From assembly GCF_014083985.1 (NCBI RefSeq), contig NZ_CP046907.1:4564501-4628500 (forward strand): 64,000 nt of DNA, in the 5' to 3' direction. Below the pieces are notes generated by a model. It searched no databases, was not told where the DNA came from, and saw only the letters and a list, made by a program, of their open reading frames with translations. This DNA comes from Streptomyces sp. SCUT-3 (GTDB taxonomy: Bacteria; Actinomycetota; Actinomycetes; Streptomycetales; Streptomycetaceae). Both the position numbers and the translations under genes were made by a program. Within the stretch, counting starts at the first letter, position 1; every line of letters begins with the position of its first letter. Below, in pieces: positions 18,478-26,439 of the stretch.

Positions 18478-18546
18478 CGCGCGGCGTGATACTGATGTGT
18501 TCCGGCACCGGTGAACAGGCCGTCTGACCTGCAAGGGTAGGAAAAA

Positions 18547-19908
18547 ATGGGCAAGCAGCAGGAGTTCGTGCTTCGCACGTTGGAGGAGCGGGACATCCGT
18601 TTCGTGCGGCTGTGGTTCACCGACGTCCTCGGCTTCCTGAAGTCGGTCGCGGTGGCCCCCGCCGAACTCGAGCAGGCCTTCGACGAGGGCATCGGCTTCG
18701 ACGGGTCCGCGATCGAGGGCTTCGCCCGCGTCTACGAGTCCGACATGCTCGTCAAGCCGGACCCGGGGACCTTCCAGATCCTGCCCTGGCGGGCGGAGGC
18801 GCCCGGCACCGCCCGGATGTTCTGCGACATCCTCATGCCCGACGGCTCCCCGTCCTACGCCGACCCGCGCTTCGTGCTCAAGCGCAGCCTGGAGAAGGCC
18901 TCCGACCTGGGGTTCACCTTCTACACCCACCCCGAGATCGAGTTCTTCCTCCTCAAGGACAAGCCGCTCGACGGCCGCCCCCCGGTCCCCGCCGACACCT
19001 CCGGCTACTTCGACCACACCCCGCAGAACGTCGGCCAGGACTTCCGCCGCCAGGCCATCACCATGCTGGAGTCGATGGGCATCTCCGTGGAGTTCTCCCA
19101 CCACGAGGGCGCCCCCGGCCAGCAGGAGATCGACCTGCGCTACGCCGACGCCCTGTCCACCGCCGACAACATCATGACGTTCCGCCTGATCATGAAGCAG
19201 GTGGCGCTGGAGCAGGGCGTCCAGGCGACCTTCATGCCCAAGCCGTTCTCGGAGTACCCCGGCTCGGGCATGCACACCCACCTGTCCCTCTTCGAGGGCG
19301 ACCGCAACGCCTTCTACGAGTCCGGCGCCGAGTTCCAGCTCTCCAAGGTGGGCCGCTCCTTCATCGCCGGCCTGCTCAAGCACGCCGCGGAGATCTCCGC
19401 CGTCACCAACCAGTGGGTCAACTCCTACAAGCGGATCTGGGGCGGCTCCCAGCGCACCGCCGGGGCCGGCGGCGAGGCGCCGTCCTACATCTGCTGGGGC
19501 CACAACAACCGCTCGGCCCTCATCCGGGTGCCCATGTACAAGCCGGGCAAGACCGGCTCCACCCGCGTCGAGGTCCGCTCCATCGACTCCGGCTGCAACC
19601 CCTACCTGACCTACGCGGTGCTGCTCAGCGCCGGCCTCAAGGGCATCGAAGAAGGGCTGGAGCTGCCCCCGGGCGCCGACGACGACGTGTGGGCGCTGAC
19701 CGACGCCGAGCGCCGCGCGCTGGGCATTGAGCCCCTGCCGCAGAACCTCGGCGAGGCCATCGACCTGATGGACCGCAGCGAGCTGGTCGCCGAGACCCTC
19801 GGCGAGCACGTCTACGACTTCTTCCTGCGCAACAAGCGGCAGGAGTGGGAGGAGTACCGCTCCGAGGTCACCCCCTTCGAGCTCCGCAAGAACCTCCCGG
19901 CGCTGTAG
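18547..19908 (+). CDS. glnA2: Glutamine synthetase-like gamma-glutamylpolyamine synthetase GlnA2
   Basis: 453 residues, type I glutamine synthetase fold. It is very close, by my recall of the sequence, to S. coelicolor GlnA2 (SCO2241), which glutamylates polyamines such as putrescine in place of ammonia. Seen: MGKQQEFVLRTLEERDIRF, IGFDGSAIEGFARVYESDM, metal/glutamate residues in THPEIEFFLLKD, ATP loop NVGQDFRRQAITMLE, and GSGMHTHLSLFEGDRNAFYE. The adenylylation loop (KxLY-type Tyr, present in glnA of this window) is replaced by IEPLPQNLGEAIDLMD, so GlnE should not modify it. The ATG follows a weak AGGGTAGG signal. A strong stem-loop follows the stop. The gene lies next to glnE, as in Streptomyces. 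Confidence 0.94.
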   Translation: MGKQQEFVLRTLEERDIRFVRLWFTDVLGFLKSVAVAPAELEQAFDEGIGFDGSAIEGFARVYESDMLVKPDPGTFQILPWRAEAPGTARMFCDILMPDGSPSYADPRFVLKRSLEKASDLGFTFYTHPEIEFFLLKDKPLDGRPPVPADTSGYFDHTPQNVGQDFRRQAITMLESMGISVEFSHHEGAPGQQEIDLRYADALSTADNIMTFRLIMKQVALEQGVQATFMPKPFSEYPGSGMHTHLSLFEGDRNAFYESGAEFQLSKVGRSFIAGLLKHAAEISAVTNQWVNSYKRIWGGSQRTAGAGGEAPSYICWGHNNRSALIRVPMYKPGKTGSTRVEVRSIDSGCNPYLTYAVLLSAGLKGIEEGLELPPGADDDVWALTDAERRALGIEPLPQNLGEAIDLMDRSELVAETLGEHVYDFFLRNKRQEWEEYRSEVTPFELRKNLPAL

Positions 19909-19942
19909 CCGCGGGCCGGAGCAGGTTCAGTACGCCCACTGC

Positions 19943-19979
19943 CTTCCGGGCCGGCGGTCTCAAACCACCGGCCCGGAAG
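19943..19979. terminator. Terminator hairpin after glnA2
   Basis: Twelve-base arms CTTCCGGGCCGG and CCGGCCCGGAAG are perfect complements around a 13-base loop that itself has GGT/ACC pairing. It lies 35 bases past the glnA2 stop. Confidence 0.8.
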
Positions 19980-20167
19980 CGTCCCGCCCGCCCCGGGCCG
20001 TCGAGCGCCGGAGAGCACGCATGCCGTGCTCGCAGGCGCCTCGCAGCGTCCACGGCGAAGTCGGCGGACAAAGATGCCCGTGAGTGAGTCCCCGTCGAAT
20101 CCACCGTCCTCCGGAATGCGCTTTTCCTGGGGGTTGAGGAGAGCTTCGTGTGGCGAATTGAGGAGCC

Positions 20168-20356
20168 GTGGTGAACAAGTCGCGAAATAATTCGGGTGCG
20201 TTTTTTGCCTTGGGTTCGGTCGCTTTCGTGGCAGGTGTCGCCTTCTGGGCCGTTTTGGGGAGGGGTGAATCGGAACCTTTCTTTGCCTGTTCGGCTGTCA
20301 TGTTTGCGGCTGCATGGGGTTTCGAACGCATCTCGCAACGAGGGGGAGACGGCTGA
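20168..20356 (+). CDS. Small two-helix membrane protein, unknown
   Basis: 62 residues (or 61 from the second of two tandem GTG codons). The GTG at 20171 has the better spacing from GAGGAG. A short polar start (NKSRNNSG) is followed by two hydrophobic segments (AFFALGSVAFVAGVAFWAVL and FFACSAVMFAAAWGF) joined by the turn GRGESEP, ending in RISQRGGDG. Base composition falls well below its neighbours here, with T-rich codons such as TTT and TTG that are rare elsewhere in the window, hinting at a different history. No family is recognised. It could be a membrane stress peptide or a subunit of something larger. Confidence 0.6.
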   Translation: MVNKSRNNSGAFFALGSVAFVAGVAFWAVLGRGESEPFFACSAVMFAAAWGFERISQRGGDG

Positions 20357-20666
20357 AGGGTTTGTTTGACCGATCCCTTCCGGGCGTGCCCGGGGCGAGC
20401 GGCGGCGTCGTGTGTGTTCCAGCCGAATTCCCTGGGGACAGGGGTCGAAATGACTGCGGGAAGCAGGTCGGTGCCGAATTTTCCCGGTTCCGTCGCCCGG
20501 CCGGCTGGCCCTTTCGCGGAACTTGAGCGGTGACGGATCCAGGAGTGCGTAGCCGTCAACCCGAACCGCACCACTGTACTGTCGTGCATGGTCCTCGTCA
20601 TCCATTGCGTGGCATTCACTCGCCCGGGCGTGGACCGGAATTACTCACAAATAAAAAGAAGGTCGC
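20357..20666. other. Lower-GC intergenic stretch between two small membrane-protein genes
   Basis: 310 bases with no ORF of good codon bias. The AT-rich end (20640-20662) carries AATAAAAAGAAGG immediately before the next gene, the most A-rich run in the region, and probably holds its ribosome-binding site and promoter. Confidence 0.5.
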
Positions 20667-20855
20667 ATGTACAGGTACAGGTTGACGTTCCTGCTCTTCT
20701 TCGCCCCTTTCATGCTGGTGAGCGGAGTCGGGAACCTGCAGGAGGCGGGCTGGTCGCGCCTGTGGGGGGTGTGCGAGGTCGCTCTGGCTCTCGCCGTCTC
20801 GATCGGCGCGGCCAAGGAGATCAGGGACGGCCGGAAGCGTCGGGACCGGGCATGA
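20667..20855 (+). CDS. Small membrane protein, unknown
   Basis: 62 residues. A hydrophobic helix starts almost at the N-terminus (LTFLLFFAPFMLVSGVGNL). After EAGWSRLWG a second helix follows (VCEVALALAVSIGAA), and the C-terminus is very basic (KEIRDGRKRRDRA), so it should face the cytoplasm. AAGAAGG lies four bases before the ATG. It is similar in size and topology to the gene 300 bases upstream, but I see no sequence match between them. It precedes glnE by about 210 bases on the same strand. Function unknown. Confidence 0.6.
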   Translation: MYRYRLTFLLFFAPFMLVSGVGNLQEAGWSRLWGVCEVALALAVSIGAAKEIRDGRKRRDRA

Positions 20856-21064
20856 CCGCTGGGAGGTGTTCCACCCCGGGCGGCCCGAACGAACGGGCCC
20901 CCGCCCCTCGCCACGACCACCGGCCTCGGCGTCCCCGGTTCCCGGTCGCGGCGGCCGGGGGTCCGGAGCGGGCCGGTCGCGGGCCCGTCCGCGCCGGACG
21001 GGCGGGGCGGTACTAGGCTCGGGAAGGCCCGCCGACGGGCGGGCCCGGACCGCGGGAGGGACGC

Positions 21065-24000
21065 ATGACAGTACCGGCGGGACGCAGGAGCAGCATGTAC
21101 AGCCGGCTGCTCCGGCACGGTTTCACCGACGCCCGCGCGGCCGAGCGCCTGCTGGACGCCCCGGAGCTGTCCGCCCTGCGCGCCGACCCGGTCCTGCTGG
21201 ACTCCCTCGGCGCCACCGCCGACCCGGACCTGGCGCTGCTGGGCCTGGTGCGCCTGGTCGAGGCGCTCGACGACGCCCCGGGCGGGTCCCGGCGCAGGCT
21301 CCTGGACACCCTGATCGCCTCGAAGCCGCTGCGCGACCGCCTCCTGGGGGTCCTGGGGGCGTCGGCGGCCCTGGGCGACCACCTCGCCCGCCACCCCCAC
21401 CACTGGGAGGTCCTGGCGACCTTCGAGGTCACCGACATGAACCCGGGGGCGGAGGACTTCGAGCGGGCCCTGCGCGAGGGCATGCGGGAGGCGGGCACCG
21501 AGGACCGCCGCGACGCCCTGCGGATCGCCTACCGCCGCTGCCTGCTGGCCGTCGCGGCCCGCGACGTGTGCGGCACCACCGACGTCGCCCGGTGCTCCGC
21601 GGAGCTGGCCGACCTGGCCGCGGCCACCCTGCGCGCCGCCCTGGACATCGCCGCGGACGAGGCGCCCGAGGACGCCGCGGCCTGCCGGCTCGCCGTCATC
21701 GGCATGGGCAAGTGCGGCGGGCGCGAGCTGAACTACGTCTCCGACGTCGACGTCATCTTCGTCGCCGAACCGGCCGGCGGGCCCGGTTCCGGCGGGCCCG
21801 GGGCCGGCGGGGCCGGGGCCGGCGGGGCCGGGGCCGACGAGACCGGGGCCCTGCAGGCGGCCGGGCGGCTCGCGGCCCGCATGATGCGGGTCTGCTCCGA
21901 GACGACCGCCGAGGGCACCATCTGGCCGGTGGACCCCAACCTGCGGCCCGAGGGGAAGAACGGCCCCCTGGTGCGCACCCTGTCCAGCCACGTCGCCTAC
22001 TACGAGCGGTGGGCCAAGACCTGGGAGTTCCAGGCCCTGCTCAAGGCCCGGCCGCTGGCCGGCGACGAGGCGCTGGGGAAGGCGTACGCCGAGGCGCTGG
22101 CCCCCATGGTGTGGAAGGCCGCCGAGCGGGAGAACTTCGTCACCGACGTGCAGGGGATGCGCCGCCGGGTGGTCAGCTCCATCCCCGTGGCCGAGCTGGA
22201 CCGCGAGCTCAAGCTCGGCCCGGGCGGCCTGCGCGACGTCGAGTTCGCGGTGCAGATGCTGCAACTGGTGCACGGCCGCGCCGACGCCTCGCTGCGCAGC
22301 GGCAACACGTTGGAGGCGCTGCGCCGGCTGTCCGAGGGCGGCTACGTCGGCCGCGCCGACGCGGCGTCGCTGGACGCCGCCTACCGCTTCCTGCGCACCC
22401 TGGAGCACCGCATCCAGCTGTACCGGATGCGCCGCACCCACCTGATGCCGCAGGCGGAGGAGGACCGGCGCCGCCTCGGCCGCTCCCTGGGGTTCCGCAC
22501 CGACCCGCCGGCCGAGCTGGCCCGGGAGTGGCGCAGGCACGCCGTCGAGGTCCGCCGGCTGCACGAGAAGCTGTTCTACCGTCCGCTGCTAGACGCCGTC
22601 GCCCAGCTCGGCCCGGGAGAGACCCGGCTGACCTCCGACGCGGCCCGCGCCCGCCTGGAGGCCCTCGGCTACGCCGACCCGGGCGCCGCCCTGCGCCACC
22701 TGGAGGCGCTCGCCTCCGGAGTCAGCCGCAAGGCGGCCATCCAGCGCACCCTGCTGCCCGTGCTGCTGGGCTGGTTCGCCGACTCCGCCGACCCCGACGC
22801 CGGGCTGCTGAACTTCCGCAAGGTCTCCGACGCGCTCGGCCGCACCCCCTGGTACCTGCGGCTGCTGCGCGACGAGGGCGCGGCGGCGGAGAACCTCGCC
22901 CGGGTGCTCTCCGCGGGAAGGCTCGCCCCCGACCTGCTGATGCGCGCGCCCGAGGCGGTGGCGCTGCTCGGCGACCCCGACGGGCTGCGCCCGCGCCCGG
23001 GGGCCGCCCTGGAGCAGGAGGCGATGGCGGCCGTCGGGCGCGCCGACTCCCCGGAGGCGGCGGTCGCCGCGGCCCGGGGGGTGCGCCGCCGGGAGCTGTT
23101 CCGCACCTCGGCCGCCGACGTGCTCGGCGCCCTCGCGCCCGAGGACGACCCGGGCGCGGCGGTCGACGCCGTGGGCCTGGCGCTGACCGACATCAACGCG
23201 GTGACCGTCGCGGCCGCCCTGCGCGCGGCCGTCCGCGCCGTGGAGTCGGCGTCGGGCAGCCCGCTGCCCACCCGCATGGCCGTCATCGGCATGGGCCGGT
23301 TCGGCGGGCGGGAGCTCGCCTACGGCTCCGACGCCGACGTGTTGTTCGTCCACGAGCCGCTCGACGGTGCCGACGAGGCGGACGCGGCGAAGGCGGCCGG
23401 GCAGGTCGCCAACGAGCTGCGCAGGCTCCTGCAGGTGCCCACCAGCGACCCGCCGCTGCTGATCGACGCCGACCTGCGCCCGGAGGGCCGCAGCGGCCCG
23501 CTGGTGCGCACCCTGGCCTCGTACGCCGCCTACTACCGGCGCTGGTCGCTGGCGTGGGAGAGCCACGCACTGCTGCGGGCCGCCCCGGTGGCCGGCGACG
23601 CGGACCTGGGGCGCCGGTTCGTCGAACTGGTCGACCCGCTGCGGTACCCGGCGGGCGGTCTGACGGAGGAGGCAGTGCGCGAGATCCGCCGGCTCAAGGC
23701 CCGGATGGAGTCCGAGCGGCTGCCGCGCGGCGCCGACCCGGCCACTCACACCAAGCTGGGCCGCGGCGGGCTGTCCGACGTCGAGTGGGTGGTGCAGCTG
23801 ACCCAGTTGCGGCACGCCGCGGAGGTCCCCGGCCTGCGCACCACCCGCACCCGGCAGGCCCTGGCCGCGGCGCGGGAGGCGGGGCTGGTGGACGGCGAGG
23901 ACGCCGCCGTGCTGGACGAGGCGTGGGTGCTGGCGACCCGGGTGCGCAACGCGGTGATGCTGGTGCGCGGCCGGCCCGGCGACACCTTCCCCGCCGACTC

Positions 24001-24130
24001 CCGCGAGCTGGCCGGTGTGGGCCGCTACCTGGGCTACGGCCCGGGCCGGGCCGGGGAGATGCTCGACGACTACCGCCGCACCACCCGGCACGCGCGGGCG
24101 GTGGTCGAGCGCCTCTTCTACGGCGGGTGA
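21065..24130 (+). CDS. glnE: Glutamine synthetase adenylyltransferase / adenylyl-removing enzyme GlnE
   Basis: 1,021 residues, bifunctional nucleotidyltransferase that adds AMP to, and removes it from, the regulatory Tyr of GlnA according to nitrogen status. Two nucleotidyltransferase domains are seen, each with the G-x-GG-E-x3-SD-x-D core: GMGKCGGRELNYVSDVDVIF near residue 220 (deadenylylating half) and GMGRFGGRELAYGSDADVLF near residue 745 (adenylylating half). The domains include the paired stretches NLRPEGKNGPLVRTL and DLRPEGRSGPLVRTL. A Gly-rich insert ([14 protein letters not shown]) follows the first active site. The ATG has GGAGGG four bases upstream. The likely target, GlnA with an intact DLYEL loop, is encoded at 55.6-57.0 kb of this window. 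Confidence 0.96.
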   Translation: MTVPAGRRSSMYSRLLRHGFTDARAAERLLDAPELSALRADPVLLDSLGATADPDLALLGLVRLVEALDDAPGGSRRRLLDTLIASKPLRDRLLGVLGASAALGDHLARHPHHWEVLATFEVTDMNPGAEDFERALREGMREAGTEDRRDALRIAYRRCLLAVAARDVCGTTDVARCSAELADLAAATLRAALDIAADEAPEDAAACRLAVIGMGKCGGRELNYVSDVDVIFVAEPAGGPGSGGPGAGGAGAGGAGADETGALQAAGRLAARMMRVCSETTAEGTIWPVDPNLRPEGKNGPLVRTLSSHVAYYERWAKTWEFQALLKARPLAGDEALGKAYAEALAPMVWKAAERENFVTDVQGMRRRVVSSIPVAELDRELKLGPGGLRDVEFAVQMLQLVHGRADASLRSGNTLEALRRLSEGGYVGRADAASLDAAYRFLRTLEHRIQLYRMRRTHLMPQAEEDRRRLGRSLGFRTDPPAELAREWRRHAVEVRRLHEKLFYRPLLDAVAQLGPGETRLTSDAARARLEALGYADPGAALRHLEALASGVSRKAAIQRTLLPVLLGWFADSADPDAGLLNFRKVSDALGRTPWYLRLLRDEGAAAENLARVLSAGRLAPDLLMRAPEAVALLGDPDGLRPRPGAALEQEAMAAVGRADSPEAAVAAARGVRRRELFRTSAADVLGALAPEDDPGAAVDAVGLALTDINAVTVAAALRAAVRAVESASGSPLPTRMAVIGMGRFGGRELAYGSDADVLFVHEPLDGADEADAAKAAGQVANELRRLLQVPTSDPPLLIDADLRPEGRSGPLVRTLASYAAYYRRWSLAWESHALLRAAPVAGDADLGRRFVELVDPLRYPAGGLTEEAVREIRRLKARMESERLPRGADPATHTKLGRGGLSDVEWVVQLTQLRHAAEVPGLRTTRTRQALAAAREAGLVDGEDAAVLDEAWVLATRVRNAVMLVRGRPGDTFPADSRELAGVGRYLGYGPGRAGEMLDDYRRTTRHARAVVERLFYGG

Positions 24131-24230
24131 GACGCCTCCTCCGACGGGAGGGGCCGCCCGCCCGTGCCGGAGGCGGTGCGCCGCCCGGTGCGGCCCGAAG
24201 CCGCCCGGCGCCGTCGTCCGGCGCGGCGGG

Positions 24231-25271
24231 TCACCGGTCGTGCCGGCCGGCGGGGGCCGGCACCCGGCCCGTCGCCGGCAGCTCCGGCAGGCGGGGCAGG
24301 TGCCACGGCGGGGTGCGGTAGACGAGGTGGCCGGTGGTGAAGCCGAACGCCAGGCACAGCAGGCCGCCGACCGCGTCCAGCCAGAAGTGGTTGGCGGTGC
24401 AGACGATCACCAGCAGGGTCGTCGCGGGGTAGAGGACGGCGAGGACCCGCACCCACCGCCGCCGGACGATCAGTGCGACGACCACGCCGCACCACACCGA
24501 CCAGCCGACGTGCATGGACGGCATCGCCGCGTACTGGTTGGAGACGTTCGCCAGGTCGCCCGAGGCCATCGACCCCCAGGTGTGGTGCACCACGACGGTG
24601 TCGACGAAGCGGCCGCCCTCCATCAGCCGGGGCGGGGCCAGGGGGAAGAAGTAGTAGCCCACCAGCGCGACCGCGGTGGTGGAGAACAGCACCAGGCGGG
24701 CGGCGGCGTAGCGCCCGGAGTGGGCGCGGAACAGCCAGACCAGCACCCCCAGGGTCACCACGAAGTGCAGGGTCGCGTAGTAGTAGTTCATGCCGACGAT
24801 CAGCCAGGTGACGGAGTTCGCGGCGCGGTTGACCGCGTCCTCGACGGCGATGCCCAGGCTCTGCTCCAGGGACCAGATCCGGTGCGCGTTGGCCATCGCC
24901 GCGTCCCGCTGCTCGGGGACGGCGTTGCGGATCAGCGAGTACACCCAGTAGCTCAGGGCGATCAGCACGATCTCGATCCACAGGCGCGGCGCCCGCGGGA
25001 CCCACGGGCCGGGGAACCCAGTGCCGGCCGCGGCCCGGCCCGCCGGGGCGTGCGGGCCGCCGGGGGAGGTGACGGCCCGTTCGCCGTCCCGGTCCGCCGC
25101 GGCGTCCCCGCCTGTCGCGGCGTCCCGGTCCGTCGCGGCGTCCCGGTCCGTCACGGCGGTCACGGTCCGGCCGGCAGGCGGCTCGGCCCCGCCCGGGGGG
25201 ACGGGGCCGACGGCGTCGGCCGGACGGTGTTGCGGCCGGCTTTCCGGGAAGTTCGTCGTCGGTTCCCCCAT
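24231..25271 (-). CDS. PAP2-superfamily membrane phosphatase/phosphotransferase (Aur1/inositolphosphotransferase-like)
   Basis: 346 residues from ATG at 25269-25271; a GTG 20 codons upstream (25331) has a good GGAGG and is a real alternative. A long disordered N-terminus is rich in Ala/Thr/Asp and contains repeated ATDRDAAT text. About six membrane helices follow. PAP2 motifs are seen as NQYAAMPSMHVGWSVW (PSMH) and VCTANHFWLDAVGG (catalytic His and Asp). This spelling is that of the Aur1/phosphoinositol transferase branch, so the protein probably acts on a lipid phosphate or transfers a phospho-alcohol headgroup in the membrane. It converges on glnE. Confidence 0.85.
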   Translation of the reverse strand: MGEPTTNFPESRPQHRPADAVGPVPPGGAEPPAGRTVTAVTDRDAATDRDAATGGDAAADRDGERAVTSPGGPHAPAGRAAAGTGFPGPWVPRAPRLWIEIVLIALSYWVYSLIRNAVPEQRDAAMANAHRIWSLEQSLGIAVEDAVNRAANSVTWLIVGMNYYYATLHFVVTLGVLVWLFRAHSGRYAAARLVLFSTTAVALVGYYFFPLAPPRLMEGGRFVDTVVVHHTWGSMASGDLANVSNQYAAMPSMHVGWSVWCGVVVALIVRRRWVRVLAVLYPATTLLVIVCTANHFWLDAVGGLLCLAFGFTTGHLVYRTPPWHLPRLPELPATGRVPAPAGRHDR

Positions 25272-25370
25272 GGGGCGACAGTCTGCCAGAGAGAGCCTCC
25301 TCGGCCGATCATCCTCCGGACGGGTTTTCACCGCCCTCCGCCCCGCCCTCCGGCGTACGTCCCGGAGCGA

Positions 25371-26414
25371 CTACCCCTGGTCCTGCCCCTGACTCCTCGG
25401 GCCCGAGGCGGTCGAGCCCCGGACCACCAGCTCGGGCATGAAGACGAACTCGCTGTGCGGGGCCGGGGTGCCCCCGACCTCCTCCAGCAGGGCCCGCACC
25501 GCCGCCTGGCCCATGGCCGTGACCGGCTGGCGGATGGTGGTCAGGGGCGGGTCGGTGAAGGCGATCAGCGGCGAGTCGTCGAAGCCGACGACCGAGACGT
25601 CCCCGGGCACGGACAGGCCCGCCTGGCGGGCGGCCCGGATCGCGCCGAGCGCCATCATGTCGCTGGCGCACACCACGGCCGTGCAGCCCCGCCGGATCAG
25701 CTCCGAGGCGGCGGCCTGGCCGCCCTCCAGGGAGTAGAGGGAGTGCTGGATCAGCTGCTCGGCCTCCGCCCCGGGCATGCCCAGCACCTCGTGCACCGAC
25801 TCGGTGAACCCCTGGATCTTCCGCTGCACGGGGACGTACCGCTTGGGCCCGACGGCCAGCCCGATCCGCTCGTGCCCCAGGGACGCCAGGTGGGTGACGG
25901 CCAGCCGCATCGCGCCCCGGTCGTCGGGGGAGACGAACGGCGCCCGCACCTTCTCGGAGAAGCCGTTGATCAGGACGAACGGCACCCCCTGCCCGCGCAG
26001 CCGGTCGTACCGGCCCATGTCGGCGGTGGAGTCGGCGTGCAGCCCGGATATGAAGATGATCCCGGCGACGCCGCGCTCCACCAGCAGCTCGGTCAGCTCG
26101 TCCTCGGTGGAGCCGCCGGGCGTCTGGGTGCACAGCACCGGGGTGTACCCCTCGCGGGCCAGCGCCTGGCTGATCACCTGGGCGAAGGCCGGGAAGATGG
26201 GGTTCTCCAGCTCGGGGGTGATCAGCCCGACCAGGCCCGCGCTGCGCTGCCGCAGCCGCACCGGACGCTCGTAGCCGAGCAGGTCCAGTGCGGCCAGCAC
26301 CGACTGGCGGGTGGCGGCGGAGACCCCGGGCTTGCCGTTGAGGACCCGGCTGACCGTGGCCTCGCTGACTCCTGCCTGGGCCGCGATGTCGGCAAGCCGT
26401 GGGGTCGTACTCAC
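25371..26414 (-). CDS. malR: LacI-family repressor of the maltose/maltodextrin system, MalR
   Basis: 347 residues. The N-terminal LacI HTH and hinge helix is TPRLADIAAQAGVSEATVSR then VLNGKPGVSAATRQSVL. A periplasmic-binding-like sensor follows, with LVGLITPELENPIFPAFAQ, CASDMMALGAIRAA and VVGFDDSPLIAFTDPPLTT. MalR represses malEFG until maltose or maltodextrin is present. The start is GTG at 26412-26414 (MSTTPRLADIA), preferred over an ATG eight codons upstream. It lies 25 bases downstream of aglA on the same strand, so it may be co-transcribed with the operon it controls. Candidate operators lie upstream of malE at 31.7 kb. In S. coelicolor, as I recall, malR is instead next to malE. Confidence 0.9.
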   Translation of the reverse strand: MSTTPRLADIAAQAGVSEATVSRVLNGKPGVSAATRQSVLAALDLLGYERPVRLRQRSAGLVGLITPELENPIFPAFAQVISQALAREGYTPVLCTQTPGGSTEDELTELLVERGVAGIIFISGLHADSTADMGRYDRLRGQGVPFVLINGFSEKVRAPFVSPDDRGAMRLAVTHLASLGHERIGLAVGPKRYVPVQRKIQGFTESVHEVLGMPGAEAEQLIQHSLYSLEGGQAAASELIRRGCTAVVCASDMMALGAIRAARQAGLSVPGDVSVVGFDDSPLIAFTDPPLTTIRQPVTAMGQAAVRALLEEVGGTPAPHSEFVFMPELVVRGSTASGPRSQGQDQG

Positions 26415-26439
26415 ACCACGGGACTGTACCGCTCGCACG

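Noticed and set aside
14172-18692. A 1,500-codon minus-strand frame across prpE and the CoA-transferase
   Set aside because: Antisense shadow of two clear genes; it runs through their control region and repeats, without ribosome site or domains.
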